A DNA stretch of 64,000 bases from Flaccisagitta enflata (lineage: Eukaryota; Chaetognatha; Sagittoidea; Aphragmophora). Below the pieces are notes generated by a model. That model was not told the DNA's origin. It did not search any database and was given only the letters and a program-made list of their open reading frames with translations. Below are positions 1 to 12,817 of the stretch, one piece after another; the first letter of the stretch is position 1; each line of letters begins with the position of its first letter. The position numbers and the translations under genes were made by a program. Location: assembly GCA_965153355.1 (NCBI GenBank), contig OZ231127.1:38936001-39000000 (forward strand), read 5' to 3'.

Positions 1-35
1 TATTTGCCCCATGGAGAGAATAAATCTTGCTTTCA

Positions 36-209
36 TTTTTAGTCACGGACACACGACTCAACACATTGCCATGTTGGTGTGTCGGTCCGTTGGTCCATTG
101 GTCCGTCTGTCCGGCAGTCTGTCTGTAACATTTTTGAATTACGGGCGATTTTTGCATTATCCCTCCTGCCCAACCATCTGCGACTGGATCGCCGTCTATC
201 TGGCCTAAA
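36..209 (+). repeat. Hairpin-family repeat, degenerate
   Basis: Begins TTTTTAGTCACGGACACACGACTC, then a GTCCGTTGGTCC-type core, CCTGCCCAACC, a third-arm remnant TGCGACTGG and GCCGTCTATCTGGCC. It is close to the subfamily described at 381 but has a weakened stem. Confidence 0.7.
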
Positions 210-380
210 TTCATTTGAAGCAGGGCACGGGTACCGCTGACCATCTAACGCTTTTGCGGCTATTTGATTTTTCTTCTTCTGGATTTTCTCAATTTCTTCC
301 CCCCCAGTTCTCCTTTTCTTAAAGTTTTTATTGTTCTCTTTTTTATACCTGTAGTCTTGGTTGTCTTTTTCTTCTTTTTC

Positions 381-571
381 TTTTTAGTCGCGTGCTACGC
401 GACTCTACACCCCACTTTGTCTGTTCGTCCGTCCGTCCGTCAGTCACATTTTCCTTTTTTTATGATTTTATTTCTTTGACCTCACTGCTCCTGCCCAGAT
501 GGTCTGGTGACCGCAAATATGGCCCCTGCCCACCCGCACGCGACTGGGGTAGCCGTGTATCTGGTCTTGTT
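381..571 (+). repeat. Hairpin-family repeat, subfamily A (GTCGCG stem)
   Basis: The 5' hairpin is GTCGCG-TGCTA-CGCGAC, followed by CTCTACACCCC and a (GTCC)n core. It ends CGCACGCGACTGGGGTAGCC and TGGTCTTGTT. Other full or near-full copies of this subfamily: 30921-31129, 34182-34375 (-), 38811-38990, 48026-48289 and 58891-59091. Confidence 0.85.
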
Positions 572-790
572 CCTTTTCCTCCTCCTCCTTTCCTCCTTCT
601 GCTTTTTCTTTTTCTTTTTCTTCTTCCTCTTCCTTTTCTTCCTCTTCCTCCCCATTTTTCCTACTCTTTCTGATTATATTATTGCTTGATTTATATCGCC
701 AATAATGAGGAAGAAAGAGTGAAACAGAAAGAATTTCTCGTCGTTGAGATTCAATGAAATCAAATTGGCGTGAGTGACTCGTTAGGATTT

Positions 791-887
<97 letters not shown>

Positions 888-1102
888 CTCAGATCCCTTT
901 GGTTGCCCCTCGTCGCAACCACAGACTTAAAAGAGGATTTTCAGTCTGATCTTTTGACTTCATTTCCTCGATACGTTTGTCTGTCCGTCAATCCGACCGC
1001 CCGACCATCCCACGATGCGTCCTTTCAAATTTTTCACGTCAATCTGACTTTCTTATCGTTGTCCATGACAATTTAAATGGAATCGAATTAGTGTGCTAGC
1101 TA

Positions 1103-1608
1103 CTGTGGGGTTCGTGGAATAACAGCCTAAACTGGAGGAAGGTATTTAGGTGTCTTTATTTCATTTGACAAACTTGATATTTGAAATATAAGTTGTTAAA
1201 ATGATGCTTTGTCCCTGAGTTTTTTGGTTGCTATGGAAACTTTCCCACAGTATGTCCTGTAAGAATATTGCTCGTTTAGCCGTTGCTAGGGAGCATCATT
1301 CAGCGGTTGCTAGGTGTGATGCCCCCTAGCAACAGCCAAACGAGCAATAATCTTACAGAACATAATATGGGAAAGTTGTAGCAAATTTAATTCGGAGCAA
1401 TGTTCCCTGACAATATTTCTCAAGATATGGATATTTTAATGGTTATAAATGTTTGAAAAAATAATTTTGATTTCCATAGCAACCAAAAAACTCAGGGACA
1501 AAAGCATCGAGTGAACAACTTATATTTCAAATATCAAGTTTGTCAAAAAAAATTAAGACACTTAAATACCTTCCTCCAGTTTAGGCTGTTATTCCACGAA
1601 CCCCACTG
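1103..1608. mobile_element. Foldback MITE of about 506 bp, TA target duplication (Tc1/mariner-like ends)
   Basis: The two ends are long inverted repeats: CTGTGGGGTTCGTGGAATAA at left and its near-perfect complement at right, ending CCCCACTG. TA flanks both sides. Inner arms also pair (GTCCCTGAGTTTTTTGGTTG with its complement at 1477-1502), and the centre holds another palindrome around TTGCTCGTTT. No coding capacity, so it would depend on a transposase elsewhere. Confidence 0.85.
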
Positions 1609-2286
1609 TACATGCCGCCGTTCTAAATACCGGGTTTTTTTTAAGAACAAGTTACCTGTCATTACAAACCTAAACACAAGCAAAAGTCAACAAGCGAAAA
1701 ATACAAAAGAATGTTACCTTTCTTTTATCTCTTCCTTCTTAATTCTTCTCTTCTTTTTCTTTTTCTCCTTTTCCCCCTTTGATACACTGATACACTGATG
1801 GCTCAAAATGTTAAGATTTACAATTTCAAAGAGCTAAATGCGTGGAGAAAAAAAACATTTGAAATTATGTATAATGAGATCGCTTTGATGGTAGTGATTT
1901 AATGAGGACCCTGTTGATTCCGTTTTGATTGCTTTACTTCCTTGTTTCTACATTTAAGAATCAATTCTTTAACTATGTCTTTCCATACGTCGATCAGCAG
2001 GTTAGCTGGCGCTAAACTTGAACATTCATTTATTTATTCAAACATTTTTTTTTTCATTTCATCATTCCATCAATTATTCAATTAATCCTTCATTCTTTCA
2101 TTCATTCATTCATTCATTCATTCATTCATTCATTCATTCATTCATTCATTCATTCATTCATACATTCATCCATTCATTCAATGATTTAATGCATTGTGCA
2201 TTTTGACTCTAATAGTCACAAAACAATAAACAGAAAGCATATGAAAGTAATGAAATCTTTAGAACTGAAAGATTGTCGACTACCCA

Positions 2287-2427
2287 TTTTTAGATGCGTC
2301 ATCGCATCTCTATAAGAGGGTCTGTCTGTCCGTCCGTCCGTCCGTCCGTCCATCCGTCCGTCCGTCCGTTACGCCTCTCCTGATATCACGCAGATGACGC
2401 ATCTAGTTGCCCGCCTGGGCTTGTTTA
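2287..2427 (+). repeat. Hairpin-family repeat, subfamily D (GATGCG stem)
   Basis: The hairpin is AGATGCG-TCAT-CGCATCT, then CTATAAGAGG, a (GTCC)n core, ATGACGCATCTAG and GGGCTTGTTT. The stem differs from subfamilies A and B but the layout is the same. Confidence 0.85.
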
Positions 2428-3107
2428 ATTCATTTGAAGCCCATTAGATTAAGAACACGGTTCTTTGATTTTCAGTTTCGGTATGACTTGGCCTTCTAAA
2501 AAAAGTTTAATTCAGATGCGTGAAATGGCTGTGTGTAAGTGACTGAGTTTTTCGCCAAACGATCAGATGAGTGTACAAATTTCGTCTTATCTTGCTGCTC
2601 TTAAATTCTTTCTCAAATCTCGAAGAAACGATGTTGTTGGCTCACATTTCGTCGTATTTGTACTGCTTTTCTTTTTGACATTCTCTCGTATCTGATCTGT
2701 GTTCTAAGAAGTTAGATTTTTTTTCCTTTTCGCCTCTGTCAACCTTGTTGCAAATCACTGTTTTTAATCTTGACGTCTTCTTCTGCCCGAATATTTCTCT
2801 TTCCGCTGTGGCATACATTTATACAATTCAACAATCAAGATTCGCTATGAGATAAAACATTCCCTGCTCTCTCCCTTTTCACTTCTGTCTGTCAGCTTTT
2901 ACTTTTTGTCTCTTTCTTCTTCTTTCTCTTCTATCTTGCCATTTTCAACTTTGTCTGACAGTCTGTGTATCAGTCTCTCTCGGTCTCTCTGTGTCTCTCT
3001 GTGTCTCTGTGTCTCTCTGTGTCTCTCTGTGTCTCTCTGTGTCTCTCTGTGTCTCTCTGTGTCTCTCTGTGTCTCTCTGTCTCTCTGTGTCTCTGTCTTC
3101 TCTGTTC

Positions 3108-3269
<162 letters not shown>

Positions 3270-3825
3270 TCATCCACAGTTCAGTTTTTCTCAAGATATG
3301 CAAAAACTCGTTCTCTCCCGTTGTTTTTGCCTTGTGTTGTTATGACTTGTTGTGGCAATTGTGCTATCATGCAGAGTCGAAACAAGCATGTCAACTCTTT
3401 GGTTTTATATTCTCCTAATTCAATTCCTACTGTGTCTTCGTGTTTCCCGGTTTTCTCGGTTTTGGATTCAACTCCTATTTTCTGTTCGACCTTTTTTTTC
3501 GAGGAAAAGAAAACAACAATTCAAATAAAAGTGTTTTCATGATTTCTCAATGATGAAATTCGTCAATAAATTGAAACAGAATTTTTGGAACAGTCAACAC
3601 CCGCTGAAACTGGATGTAAAGTGAAACGAACGATAAATTTTATCTGTTACTTGCGAATTAAGAAAAAAAGGCATCGTTGAAGGGCTGATTTACCAGTTGA
3701 AACTTTTAAAAGAACGATAAACAATTTTTGGTTATAGAAAAACCCTTGATACATTCTTTCATTTTGCGCCAATCTTATATTTCTATCTTTTTTTTATTCT
3801 TCTAAGAGTCGCCCGAATGGGAACA

Positions 3826-3955
3826 TGATACACTGATAACCCTAGTCGCTGACGGGTGGGCAGGGACAGTAGAGCAAAGAACCGCCCACATTTTGAAAAA
3901 AAAATTAGACGGGTTGACGGAAGGACCGACACGCCAAGTCCGCGACTAAAAATAT
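3826..3955 (-). repeat. Hairpin-family repeat, degenerate subfamily A/B
   Basis: Read on the - strand it starts TTTTTAGTCGCGGACTTGGC and contains the GACGGAAGGACCGAC-type core and GCCCACCCGTCAGCGACTAG. The 3' end is decayed. Confidence 0.6.
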
Positions 3956-4309
3956 CGGTCTGGCCCATTGCTATTTGTGAAAATCCAAGTAAGTCAACAG
4001 AAATGAATTATGCCGTCAAAATTCGGTCGCGCCTTTCTCTTTCCCATATGCGAGTGAAGTCTCAAGAAAAGGGAGACCGCTGTTAAGCTGATTGAATAAA
4101 AAGACATTTACTGTAAATAAAGAAAGCACGGAATGCCATCAAGCAAATATAAAAGGGCGATATGGATTCGATACAAAGTGATACAAATCCCTTCCCCCGT
4201 AACATACAACAATTAGGAAGCTCGGAGCTTTTTACACAAACACCCCATTTTGGTGAGTAGTCAGATAATGAATGAATATATGAATAAGAAACATCAAGCG
4301 TTGATGTAA

Positions 4310-4509
<200 letters not shown>

Positions 4510-5295
4510 GAGACCGAGAGAGGGCATTTACGTTGTGTGCAGTTTGTCAGCAGTAGTCGTGGCCCCAAGCTATATTAATAGGCCAAGAGGCTGTTAAGTT
4601 GTTTGAAGCCAGAATTAACACAAGTGTAGAACCACCTGGCAAGAACAACAATTTACAACTTATTATTTATTCAGAACAATTAACGACATCTAATACAACA
4701 ACCACCGACATTCATACAGGTTTTACTACCCGAATTAAAAAAAACGCAAGTTTTTTATCAAAGTGCTTGAATTGGACTTTATTTGTCTTCTGAGCAGCTT
4801 TTTGCGAGCTAGTTTGGTTTATTTGAGTTTTGGTGTATCATATTAAAGAGTTTAGGCCGTCAGAATCAAGTTGATGCAGAGAAATAGTCGTGCAAAAAGG
4901 ACATTTTTTTTGCCTTTGATTTTCAGTTTAATCCATGTTGATTTTAAAGGTTATATCACATTCAACTAAAGTCAGTGCTTCATTTTTCATCATAGACATT
5001 GAGGAACTCAAGTATAGGAACTATAAAAGCAGACAACATGGGTAGAACAATGCTCGATTGCTCATAGCAGTCCAATTACTCCATCATCTTTACCCCCAAA
5101 ATATTTTTTTTTCCTCTTACTGCTTTTTTAAATTTTGACTCATGCACCTTCATTTGAGTCTAATTTCTAAACGAATAAAGCTACAGATGTGGGATTGCGC
5201 TCAAAAGAAAGCCCTCGAAAAAAGCTTCAATTTGGTCACCAATAAATCATATCTCAAGTGAACCAAAGGCGCAAAAATCACCTGTAGAAAAACTT

Positions 5296-5350
<55 letters not shown>

Positions 5351-5384
5351 CATCACAAATCCTGTTTCCATCCCATAATCGGCG

Positions 5385-5489
5385 GCTGTGGTGGCAGAGG
5401 CGGTGGCGCTGACGGTGGTAGCGGTGGTAACGCCGAAAGCGGTGGCGGTGGTGGCGGCCTTAGCGATGGTGGTGGCGGCCTTAAGGTGA
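5385..5489 (+). other. Gly-rich open segment, possible upstream exon
   Basis: A GGT/GGC-rich stretch encodes Gly-rich peptide (GGGADGGSGGNAESGGGG) with non-repetitive Asp, Ala and Asn codons, and ends LK|GTGATT. It could be an N-terminal exon of the PLC gene. The apparent phase-0 end does not match the phase-2 entry of the exon at 9885, so another exon would be needed. It may equally be a degenerate trinucleotide repeat. Confidence 0.2.
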
Positions 5490-5938
5490 TTCCCGTGAGA
5501 AATTCTTCCTTCCATCTGTTACAATTAGCTCTCTGAAATCCGTTGAATCACCAGCTGTAACATACGTACGTGATGTTCAGTTAATGGGATTTTCCTGTGT
5601 GTTTTAGAAGAAGTCATATCCGTTGGTCTGTCAGTTGTCACTAGGGTGGTAGTATTACACTTTTTGATTAAACATATGGCGATACCTTTAGAACATTCAC
5701 GTATAAAGGACGTATCGTTTGACTACTCGGCCTTGTTTTTTTCCTTATTCCTTATTTCTTTGAATTTGCCACACCTCCATATAATAAAGAATTGAAGATG
5801 TGTGTTGAAGTCTTTGCATAATATTGATGTTGTTGGTTAAGCGGGAATTGCTACTGCAAATATTACATGTACGTACAAAAATGAAAACAAGACGTTTCAT
5901 TTTAATCCTGGACGTTTCATTTTTAATCCTGGAACTGG

Positions 5939-6020
<82 letters not shown>
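5939..6020. repeat. (GTT)n microsatellite
   Basis: About 27 TTG units. Long same-type tracts also occur at 39868-40075, 46050-46220, 46443-46580 (changing to GGT), 52382-52612 and 54105-54183. Confidence 0.95.
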
Positions 6021-6021
<1 letters not shown>

Positions 6022-6430
6022 CGCTCTTGCTCATGTTCTTATGCTGTTCTATAACAACATTTTCGGTACCTGTTGCTTGACTGTTGTTTATCTACTACCT
6101 CAGGCTTCCACTGGGTCATCTGTCGTTGTTAGTATCGCTTCCTCCCCTTTTCCTCTTCTGTTCACCTCTTACTTTGCTTTTAAGTCACGTGACATGGTTC
6201 ATAACTCATGACAAATGAATGTTTTTGTGGCTTTCGACATCACTGCCCCGAGCGATGGCTCGGCGCAGCCAAGATAAAACACAACCCTACAATGCACCGG
6301 TGCAGTGCTTTACTTGTCGCGCAACTAATTACTAATGTACACTAACACAGATACGCACAGACACAATCACGGGAGGAAAAATTAGGGGGAAAGACTAAGA
6401 CTGAGTTAGATGCACTCTACGGCAGTCTCA

Positions 6431-6615
6431 TTTTTAGTTGCGGACACACAACTCCAGCAGAGGCTTTGTCCGTTCGTTGATCCGTCCGTCCATCCGTTGG
6501 TCCATGATGATCGAGTCGAAAAGTGTAAAAACGCGCATCTATGTTGCTGCAGTTATGATTATAAATGTACGGATGGTATGGACGGGGGTTGTACGCCCTT
6601 GCTTACCCCTCTGCA
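6431..6615 (+). repeat. Hairpin-family repeat, subfamily B, 3' part decayed
   Basis: TTTTTAGTTGCGGACACACAAC hairpin, GAGGCTTTGTCCG, then a (GTCC)n core and GATCGAGTCGAAAAGTG. The usual GGCCTTGTT end is not seen. Confidence 0.7.
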
Positions 6616-6901
6616 ACGATATTGTGACCCGCGTGACTTGCTTTCTTTTAGTTAACGCATCAGTCCGATGTTACACTGAACTGTTTGTATTCTGAATATA
6701 ATAGAAAATTCAGCGTAAAAAGTCAATATGAGTACCAATAAAGGCGACTCTCGCCGACCGGAAAAAAGTCGTAAATGGGAATCTTTTTTTCAGTGCATGT
6801 TCTTCCATATGCATCTCATGATGTCTGTCTCATGACTGCTTGTTTGTTTTTGTCATTCAATCTGTTTCTCTGTATCTCTTTTTTGGTCTTCCTTTGTCTT
6901 T

Positions 6902-7202
<301 letters not shown>

Positions 7203-7623
7203 CAAAGTAAAGCGCAAAAGCCAGCATCATTAAAGTTAGGGTCAATTTGTGTAACATCTTGACTCATCTTTCTTGTTACATATGGCCCTAAAATAGGTTC
7301 AATGAAAATTATCGATTTTCGCGAAAGTTATGATGACTGCTGATGAATATCTTTTTCATTCCTAGTTGACATATTCATCCTTTCTTTTATCCAACTTCTA
7401 TGGCCGGAAGAATTGATCTGACAATGGATTCTACTTAATCAGACATGAATCTATGGGAATCAAGAAAAAAATCAATTCTTCCGCTAGTTTAGGTACCCTG
7501 CGTACCCCCCCTGTTTCTTAGCTATGAATATAAAAAAATGTATACTCCCAGCCCAAAAATGGCATATCTTCCGAAAATTGTCTCAAACCCAAAATGGAAA
7601 ACTTTATTTCTCCCCTACGTTTC

Positions 7624-7653
7624 AAAAAGTCGAATTACGTAATTCGACTTTTT
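7624..7653. repeat. Perfect 30 bp palindrome
   Basis: A stem of 15 bases each way, centred on ACGT with half-site AAAAAGTCGAATTAC and no spacer. It lies in A/T-rich non-coding DNA. Confidence 0.85.
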
Positions 7654-7924
7654 TCCAACTACTCATGCCGACGTTGGCTCATAGTCATAACCGCATTTCC
7701 AGGGTAGACTTAGACTCGAAAATTTTCCTAGGTCAGTCAGTAGCTCAATCTTTTGCATGGACCTGCTCAGCGCTTTCAATAATGCACGTTTCAAATTTCA
7801 AGGTTCTGGCTCAAATACTTTAGAAGTTATGAGCATTTGTTGAACCATATCAAACTAAAAAAATTTCAGGAGAATCTTTTAACTTTCTTTTGAAATATGG
7901 CCGACACAAAAATTTTCAAAGTTT

Positions 7925-8255
7925 TTTTGAAAAAAGTGAAATTACAAGATTTTGGATCTAGACGAATCAAGCAATTTTCTATCAAATGAACCCCACTTTT
8001 TTTTAAAAAAAAACAATCCTTATTAAGGGCTTTTTGGGGCCCCTAGGGGCCCCAAAGAAGTTCAGAATTTTGGTCAATGAGATCAACAGAGTTATGTGCA
8101 TATGCCAAGGTATCTTTCAGGAACAAATTCAAGCAGATTAGTTCAAGCTAGAGCTCATGCCGTTACTACCTTCGGACCGGCCGCATATAAAAGAGAAATA
8201 TGAAAATTCACAGGGACTTAGATTTAGGATCCTTGGTCAATATCTATCCAGGGCC
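7925..8255. repeat. Dispersed repeat, second copy at 26330-26695
   Basis: Shared blocks: TACAAGATTTTGGATCTAG, ATGAGATCAAC, CAAGGTATCTTT, CTCATGCCGTTA and TAAAAGAGAAAT. The order and orientation are the same. Upstream, 7260-7925 is A/T-rich with no other feature apart from the palindrome at 7624. Confidence 0.75.
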
Positions 8256-8336
8256 TTGAACAAACGTTGTTTCTTCTGACCTTTTCTCAAAGTTCAGCTG
8301 AACCAGTTAGCTCAGATTTTCAATCACGTGTAAAAT

Positions 8337-8617
8337 AACAAGGCCAAGTAGGCCAACGATGCGTCCTCTTTGAATGAACGTCTTTTATGAATGAATGTTT
8401 TTTTTTATGAATGAATGTTTTTTTATGAATGAATGTCATTTGTGAATAAATAAATAATTTAATGAATGAATTACTTGATGTATGCTTCTTTTAGTGGGTT
8501 AGAACCACTTTTCTGTTGAAAAAATGCTTGATTTTAATGTTTTTAATGAATGCGTTACCGACCGACCAACCGACCGACGGACACAGCCTATTATAGAGAT
8601 GCGAGGACACATCTAAT
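8337..8617 (-). repeat. Hairpin-family repeat, subfamily D with AATG-rich interior
   Basis: On the - strand: AGATGTG-TCCT-CGCATCTC, then CTATAATAGGCTGTGTCCG, a (GGTC)n core, a long ATTCATTC-rich middle, GGACGCATCG and TTGGCCTTGTT. A sibling copy with the same layout is at 17978-18250 (-). Confidence 0.8.
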
Positions 8618-9171
8618 AAGACTCGACCTCGTCGCCCAGACAACTACGAAAATGTAAAGAGAGAAATCTTTCTGCGAGTTAATCTTCGCGCAAAAAAAAA
8701 AAACAGAATCTCTCCCTGGTTGGTGACATATCTGATCTCACTCTTTCAAGTCGCTTGATACGCGACTCTATAAAAGGCTGTGGCTGACGTCCGAAGGATG
8801 GAAGGAAGACTGTTAACGCCAAATTCTGGATAACGAGAAATTGCACGAAATAGTTGTATCTGAGTATCACCGCCCCTGTCCACTCACATAATAGCCACGC
8901 CCACTCACTAAGTTAGATGCACTCTACGGCCCCTGTGGCCCTGTCTGCTAGCTCAACTGCCCCTGCCCAACCACAAGCGACTTTTTTCCGATTATTTTCG
9001 TTTCTTGCACTAACGATTTTACCGATTCGATGTATCTTTTTTTGGAAAAAATTTCGAAGACGATACTGATCTTTTGTTTTTATCAGGTTTTCCCGTTTGG
9101 GCGAAGCTTTAATTCGAGTAGATTCGGGTTGAAATGTATTTAACACAGCTCTCACCTTGCCCTAATGCTAG

Positions 9172-9246
9172 CTCTGACCCTAACCCTAACCCTAAAACCA
9201 ACCCCTCAACCCTAACCTTAACCCTAACCCTACCCCTAACCCTAAA
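9172..9246. repeat. Interstitial telomere-like tract
   Basis: About ten CCCTAA units, some changed to CCTTAA or CCCCTAA, lie far from any chromosome end. This matches the TTAGGG telomere motif of many animals. Confidence 0.8.
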
Positions 9247-9504
9247 TAAAAAGCCGCTTAGAAAGTCAGTAAAACAAAAGACATCACCGAATTCGAAAAC
9301 AGTACCCTTTTTTTTCAATAATCAAATTATATTTCTAAATGGTTTGATATCGATTTCCAGGTCGTACTATCTAATGCGTTAAAAAAAATTCACAATGAAG
9401 AAAACTGAATCAAAGTTCACAAAAGTACAGACTTTATTTTCGCCATCGACTTTCATATGTTCGGGGAAAAAAATAATATTAAAAAGTTATGAAAGTTGAA
9501 ACAA

Positions 9505-9590
9505 CAAAGGATGAAAGCCTTGCAAGCTTTCAATCGTGAGCCTTGCAAGCTCTCTATGGTGAGCCTTGCAAGCTTTCAATCGTGAGACGC
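9505..9590. repeat. Three tandem units of about 29 bp
   Basis: Units containing GAGCCTTGCAAGCTTTCAAT and CGTGAG are repeated three times with few changes. Confidence 0.75.
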
Positions 9591-9816
9591 TACGTATAAG
9601 CAAAAATACACCGCCACTGAGGGAGTTAATCAACGATTCAATCAAGCAGCCGCAACGATAATCAAATCTATCGGACAGTTTTTCATCCACTCAACGCACG
9701 CCGAGTCCTGCCACTTTTATACAATATGAAATATTTACTAAAAATAGAAAAATACACATAAAAAGAGCCTCCATTCGTTCGTTTCTCGTGATTACTTCGC
9801 CCCCTCCCTCATCGTG

Positions 9817-9852
<36 letters not shown>

Positions 9853-9884
9853 ATCCTCCTTCTGGCTGGTCTTTGGTGTGGTAG

Positions 9885-9979
9885 CGCCTTAAGCGGCGCC
9901 TCCACTCCATCGTCGAGTGCTTCTTCGCCGGATTGGTCGACTAGAGCCTCCAGCGTCGGCGAGTTCAGCAACTTTGGAG
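9885..9979 (+). CDS. PLC exon 1 (first visible): Ser-rich N-terminal extension
   Basis: The exon follows a (CT)n-rich tract and a TAG acceptor and ends at G|GTGCGT. It encodes about 31 Ser/Thr/Ala-rich residues, including SPDWSTRASSVGEF. It enters in phase 2 and leaves in phase 1, matching the next exon. It has no ATG, so at least one earlier exon must exist. Assignment to PLC rests on phase and order, because no family motif is present. It could belong to another + strand gene. Confidence 0.55.
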
Positions 9980-10392
9980 GTGCGTCAAATTTTCTTTTTT
10001 ATCAGATTGTTTCTTATTTTCTGTTCTTAATTTTGTTCTTGATATTCTGTTGTTTGAGTCATGTTCTAGATTTAGAGAAAACCAAATATTTACTACGAGT
10101 AATAGCGACCATGGTGTATCACATTTTTAAAGAAATCAACCCTATAGAATAAAAGAAATAAAATTCTACATAGACAACCCTCGAACGATCTAGACAAATG
10201 TGAATAGCAAAGGGGAGTAAAAAAAAAGACGGAAATTAAAGAAGAAAAAAAAATTGTCAAAAAATGAAAGCCATTATTTTCCAATGATGTCTGCTTCTCT
10301 GAGAAGGCACTGAGTTATGCCCATAATCATTGTGCGCTCACCCTAAAAGTTATTTCTCTCCTGGTTTCATAGGTATTTCAACGTATTCCGGT

Positions 10393-10435
<43 letters not shown>

Positions 10436-11599
10436 CTTATTTCTGCCATTTTTCTTCCACCCCCTCCCCTTCCCCCCCCCCCCCGAAAAAAAAGGATTTC
10501 CCATTTTCTTCAAATGTAGCAAAACGCCTTCAGAAATGAAAGAGGAGGAGAAAATCAACGCCAAAGGTGAGTTGAGGCCGCATCCAAGAGATAAATGACC
10601 AAATTGCAATTGTGAACCACGTGAGGACAAAGTAAAGTGTCTTTCCTCTCCATTGTAACAGAAAAAATCAATTTATCTGTTTTTAGGAACTTAGAATCTA
10701 TTGATCCGCGCATCCGTCAGTTGGTGCATCCATTGGCCTATAATGCTCAATCAAAGACTGTGAAAACGCGCATTTGAGATGCCATGCATGTGAGGGGGCG
10801 GGGTTTAGGGGGTGTGGAGGGGTTGTGGAGAAGAATTGTCTGCGCTTGCCTACCCATTTTTGACAATTTTGTAACCCTACTTCTTTTTTATTTCAAAAAT
10901 TGATTTTTTTCTTTTGTGAAAACTGAATTTTGTTGATTCGTTATATTATAACTGAAATCAAACCCCCTTGCCCCTGTAAATGTAAAAAATTGATGGGGGT
11001 AATGAGCTGTAGGTGTTTCTGGTAAAGTGGAATGGAATGTAGAAAAGAATTGAGGAACAACTTGCCAAAAAAGGAAAAAAGACTGAATTGCGACAAGGCA
11101 ATACTTGGAAGAGAGGGGGAGCTATCCCTCTTAGTATTATTGTACGTAGAAACAATGGGTGGAAGGGATCAGTTGGAAACTCCAGATAAAAATCATAAAT
11201 CGGAGAGGGAGAAAAATCATGAATCTAATTATACATAGCGTAAGACGACGGTTACTGCTGGGAGACAAAAGGAGGAAAATTAAGATTTTGTGGGGGTTTT
11301 GGAGGACAGAGGGACAGTCACAAAATGAAAAGTTTTTTTTTTAAACACAAACGCAAACACTCAACACAGACGGAGTGGCAAAACAACTCTGGGGACATTA
11401 ACGCGAAAAATGGTGCTGAATTGGTTTTTAATTGTCGTGGAACCATTGAGCCGAGTTGAGAATTGATGAAAACTCACTCAAACAACCAATCTGAAAAATT
11501 GCGGCGTCGAGTCTCCAAATGGAAAAGAAATGACTTTTGACTCGGTCTCACTCCCCCCCCCTTTCTTTTCTATTGTGTTGTGTGTGTGTGTGTGTGTGT

Positions 11600-11682
<83 letters not shown>

Positions 11683-11690
11683 CTTCATAG

Positions 11691-11782
11691 GTGGATTTGG
11701 CCCCGTGGCCACAGGGACGGCCAAAGGAGACCAAAACAAACAAAAACTAAATCTGCTGGCTCTACCCGACGACACTCAGGAG
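11691..11782 (+). CDS. PLC exon 2: N-terminal extension before PH
   Basis: A 92 bp exon sits directly behind (GT)n(CT)n and CCCTTCATAG, with donor GAG|GTATGA. It enters in phase 1 and leaves in phase 0, fitting both neighbours. It encodes GGFGPVATGT and then a Lys/Gln stretch ending LNLLALPDDTQE. It has no recognisable domain; the open frame and phase fit support it. Confidence 0.6.
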
Positions 11783-12128
11783 GTATGAATTCATGAGATT
11801 CATTGTTTTCCCACATGAAATGAAGTTTCTTATTCGCGAGAGAATGACCGTAAGATAGTTTGATATGGCATATCTGCCGACTTTGTTAGAACTAGGTAGA
11901 TAAGTTTCTTGTTGTTTTTTAACCCCCAAGGAAGCTTGAATGAAAATAAAGGAGCCAATGAATGAAAAGAGGGCGATTCTAATTATCAAGTAGCTTCAAT
12001 ATCAAAAATTGGATTGCGTGCTTCCATTCAGGATTTATTCAAGGTTTTAAAAAAGGTTTAGGGGCTTATCTTTTTGCAGCAGATGTAATTTTTTTTTCTT
12101 TCCAGTTTGTCTTGTACATTTTCTCTTT

Positions 12129-12817
12129 GGGCAGCGGCCCCGGAGGCGAGATGACCTATGATTCCACACGGGGCGATTTTTTCCAGTTTCCGGTGTCCGG
12201 TTTACAGTTTCCGGTCTACGTCCCCCCGCAGGCCTAATAACAGGCCTCCAGTGTCCAGACCCCAAACAAGCCTCTCAGACCCCAAACCAGGCCTCTCAGA
12301 CATCAAATTAGGCTTCTCTGACCCCAAATCAGGCTTCTTGGATCACAAATTAGGCCTCTGACTAATTTAAGCGCCTAAGACCCCAAATCAGGCCTCTTGT
12401 ATAAGATTTAGGTATTTCGAACCCCAACTCAGGCCTCTCAAACCCTGATTTGGGCCTCTCAGACCCCAAATCTCTCAAACATCAAATATGACCTCTCAGA
12501 CCCCATATCAGACCTGTCATACCCTAAAACAGGCTTCTTTGACCCAAAATCAGGTCTCTCAGACATCAAATCAGACTTCTCAGACCATACTCAGCCCTCC
12601 CAAACCCTAATTAATGCCTCCCAGACACAACTCAGGCCTCCTACACTAAATTAGGCCTCCCAGACCTAAAACAGGCATTTTAGACCCCAAATTGGCCCTT
12701 ACAGACTCCAACTCAGAAAATCGTCCTGTGTGAAATCATGGGTCATCTGCCTCTCTCCTTCTCTAACTTAGGGGCATCGGGTACCGCTTACCATCTTACG
12801 CATCTTACGACTATTTT
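12129..12817. repeat. Composite minisatellite element with inverted ends
   Basis: The left end GGGCAGCGGCCCC, then GATGACCTATGATTCCACAC, faces the complement GTGTGAAATCATGGGTCATC at 12729. Between them lie about 24 imperfect units of about 20 bp resembling CCTCTCAGACCCCAAATCAG. The end motif GGGGCATCGGGTACCGC follows. Related elements: 28463, 30132, 37028 and 39172. Confidence 0.82.

Noticed and set aside
10520-10566. Possible small + strand exon with TAG acceptor and GTGAGT donor
   Set aside because: The open frame needs phase 2 at entry, but the preceding exon leaves phase 1; in the matching phase it has a stop.
12235-12720. CRISPR-like appearance of short spaced repeats
   Set aside because: Units are contiguous and imperfect with no unique spacers, in an animal genome; this is a minisatellite.
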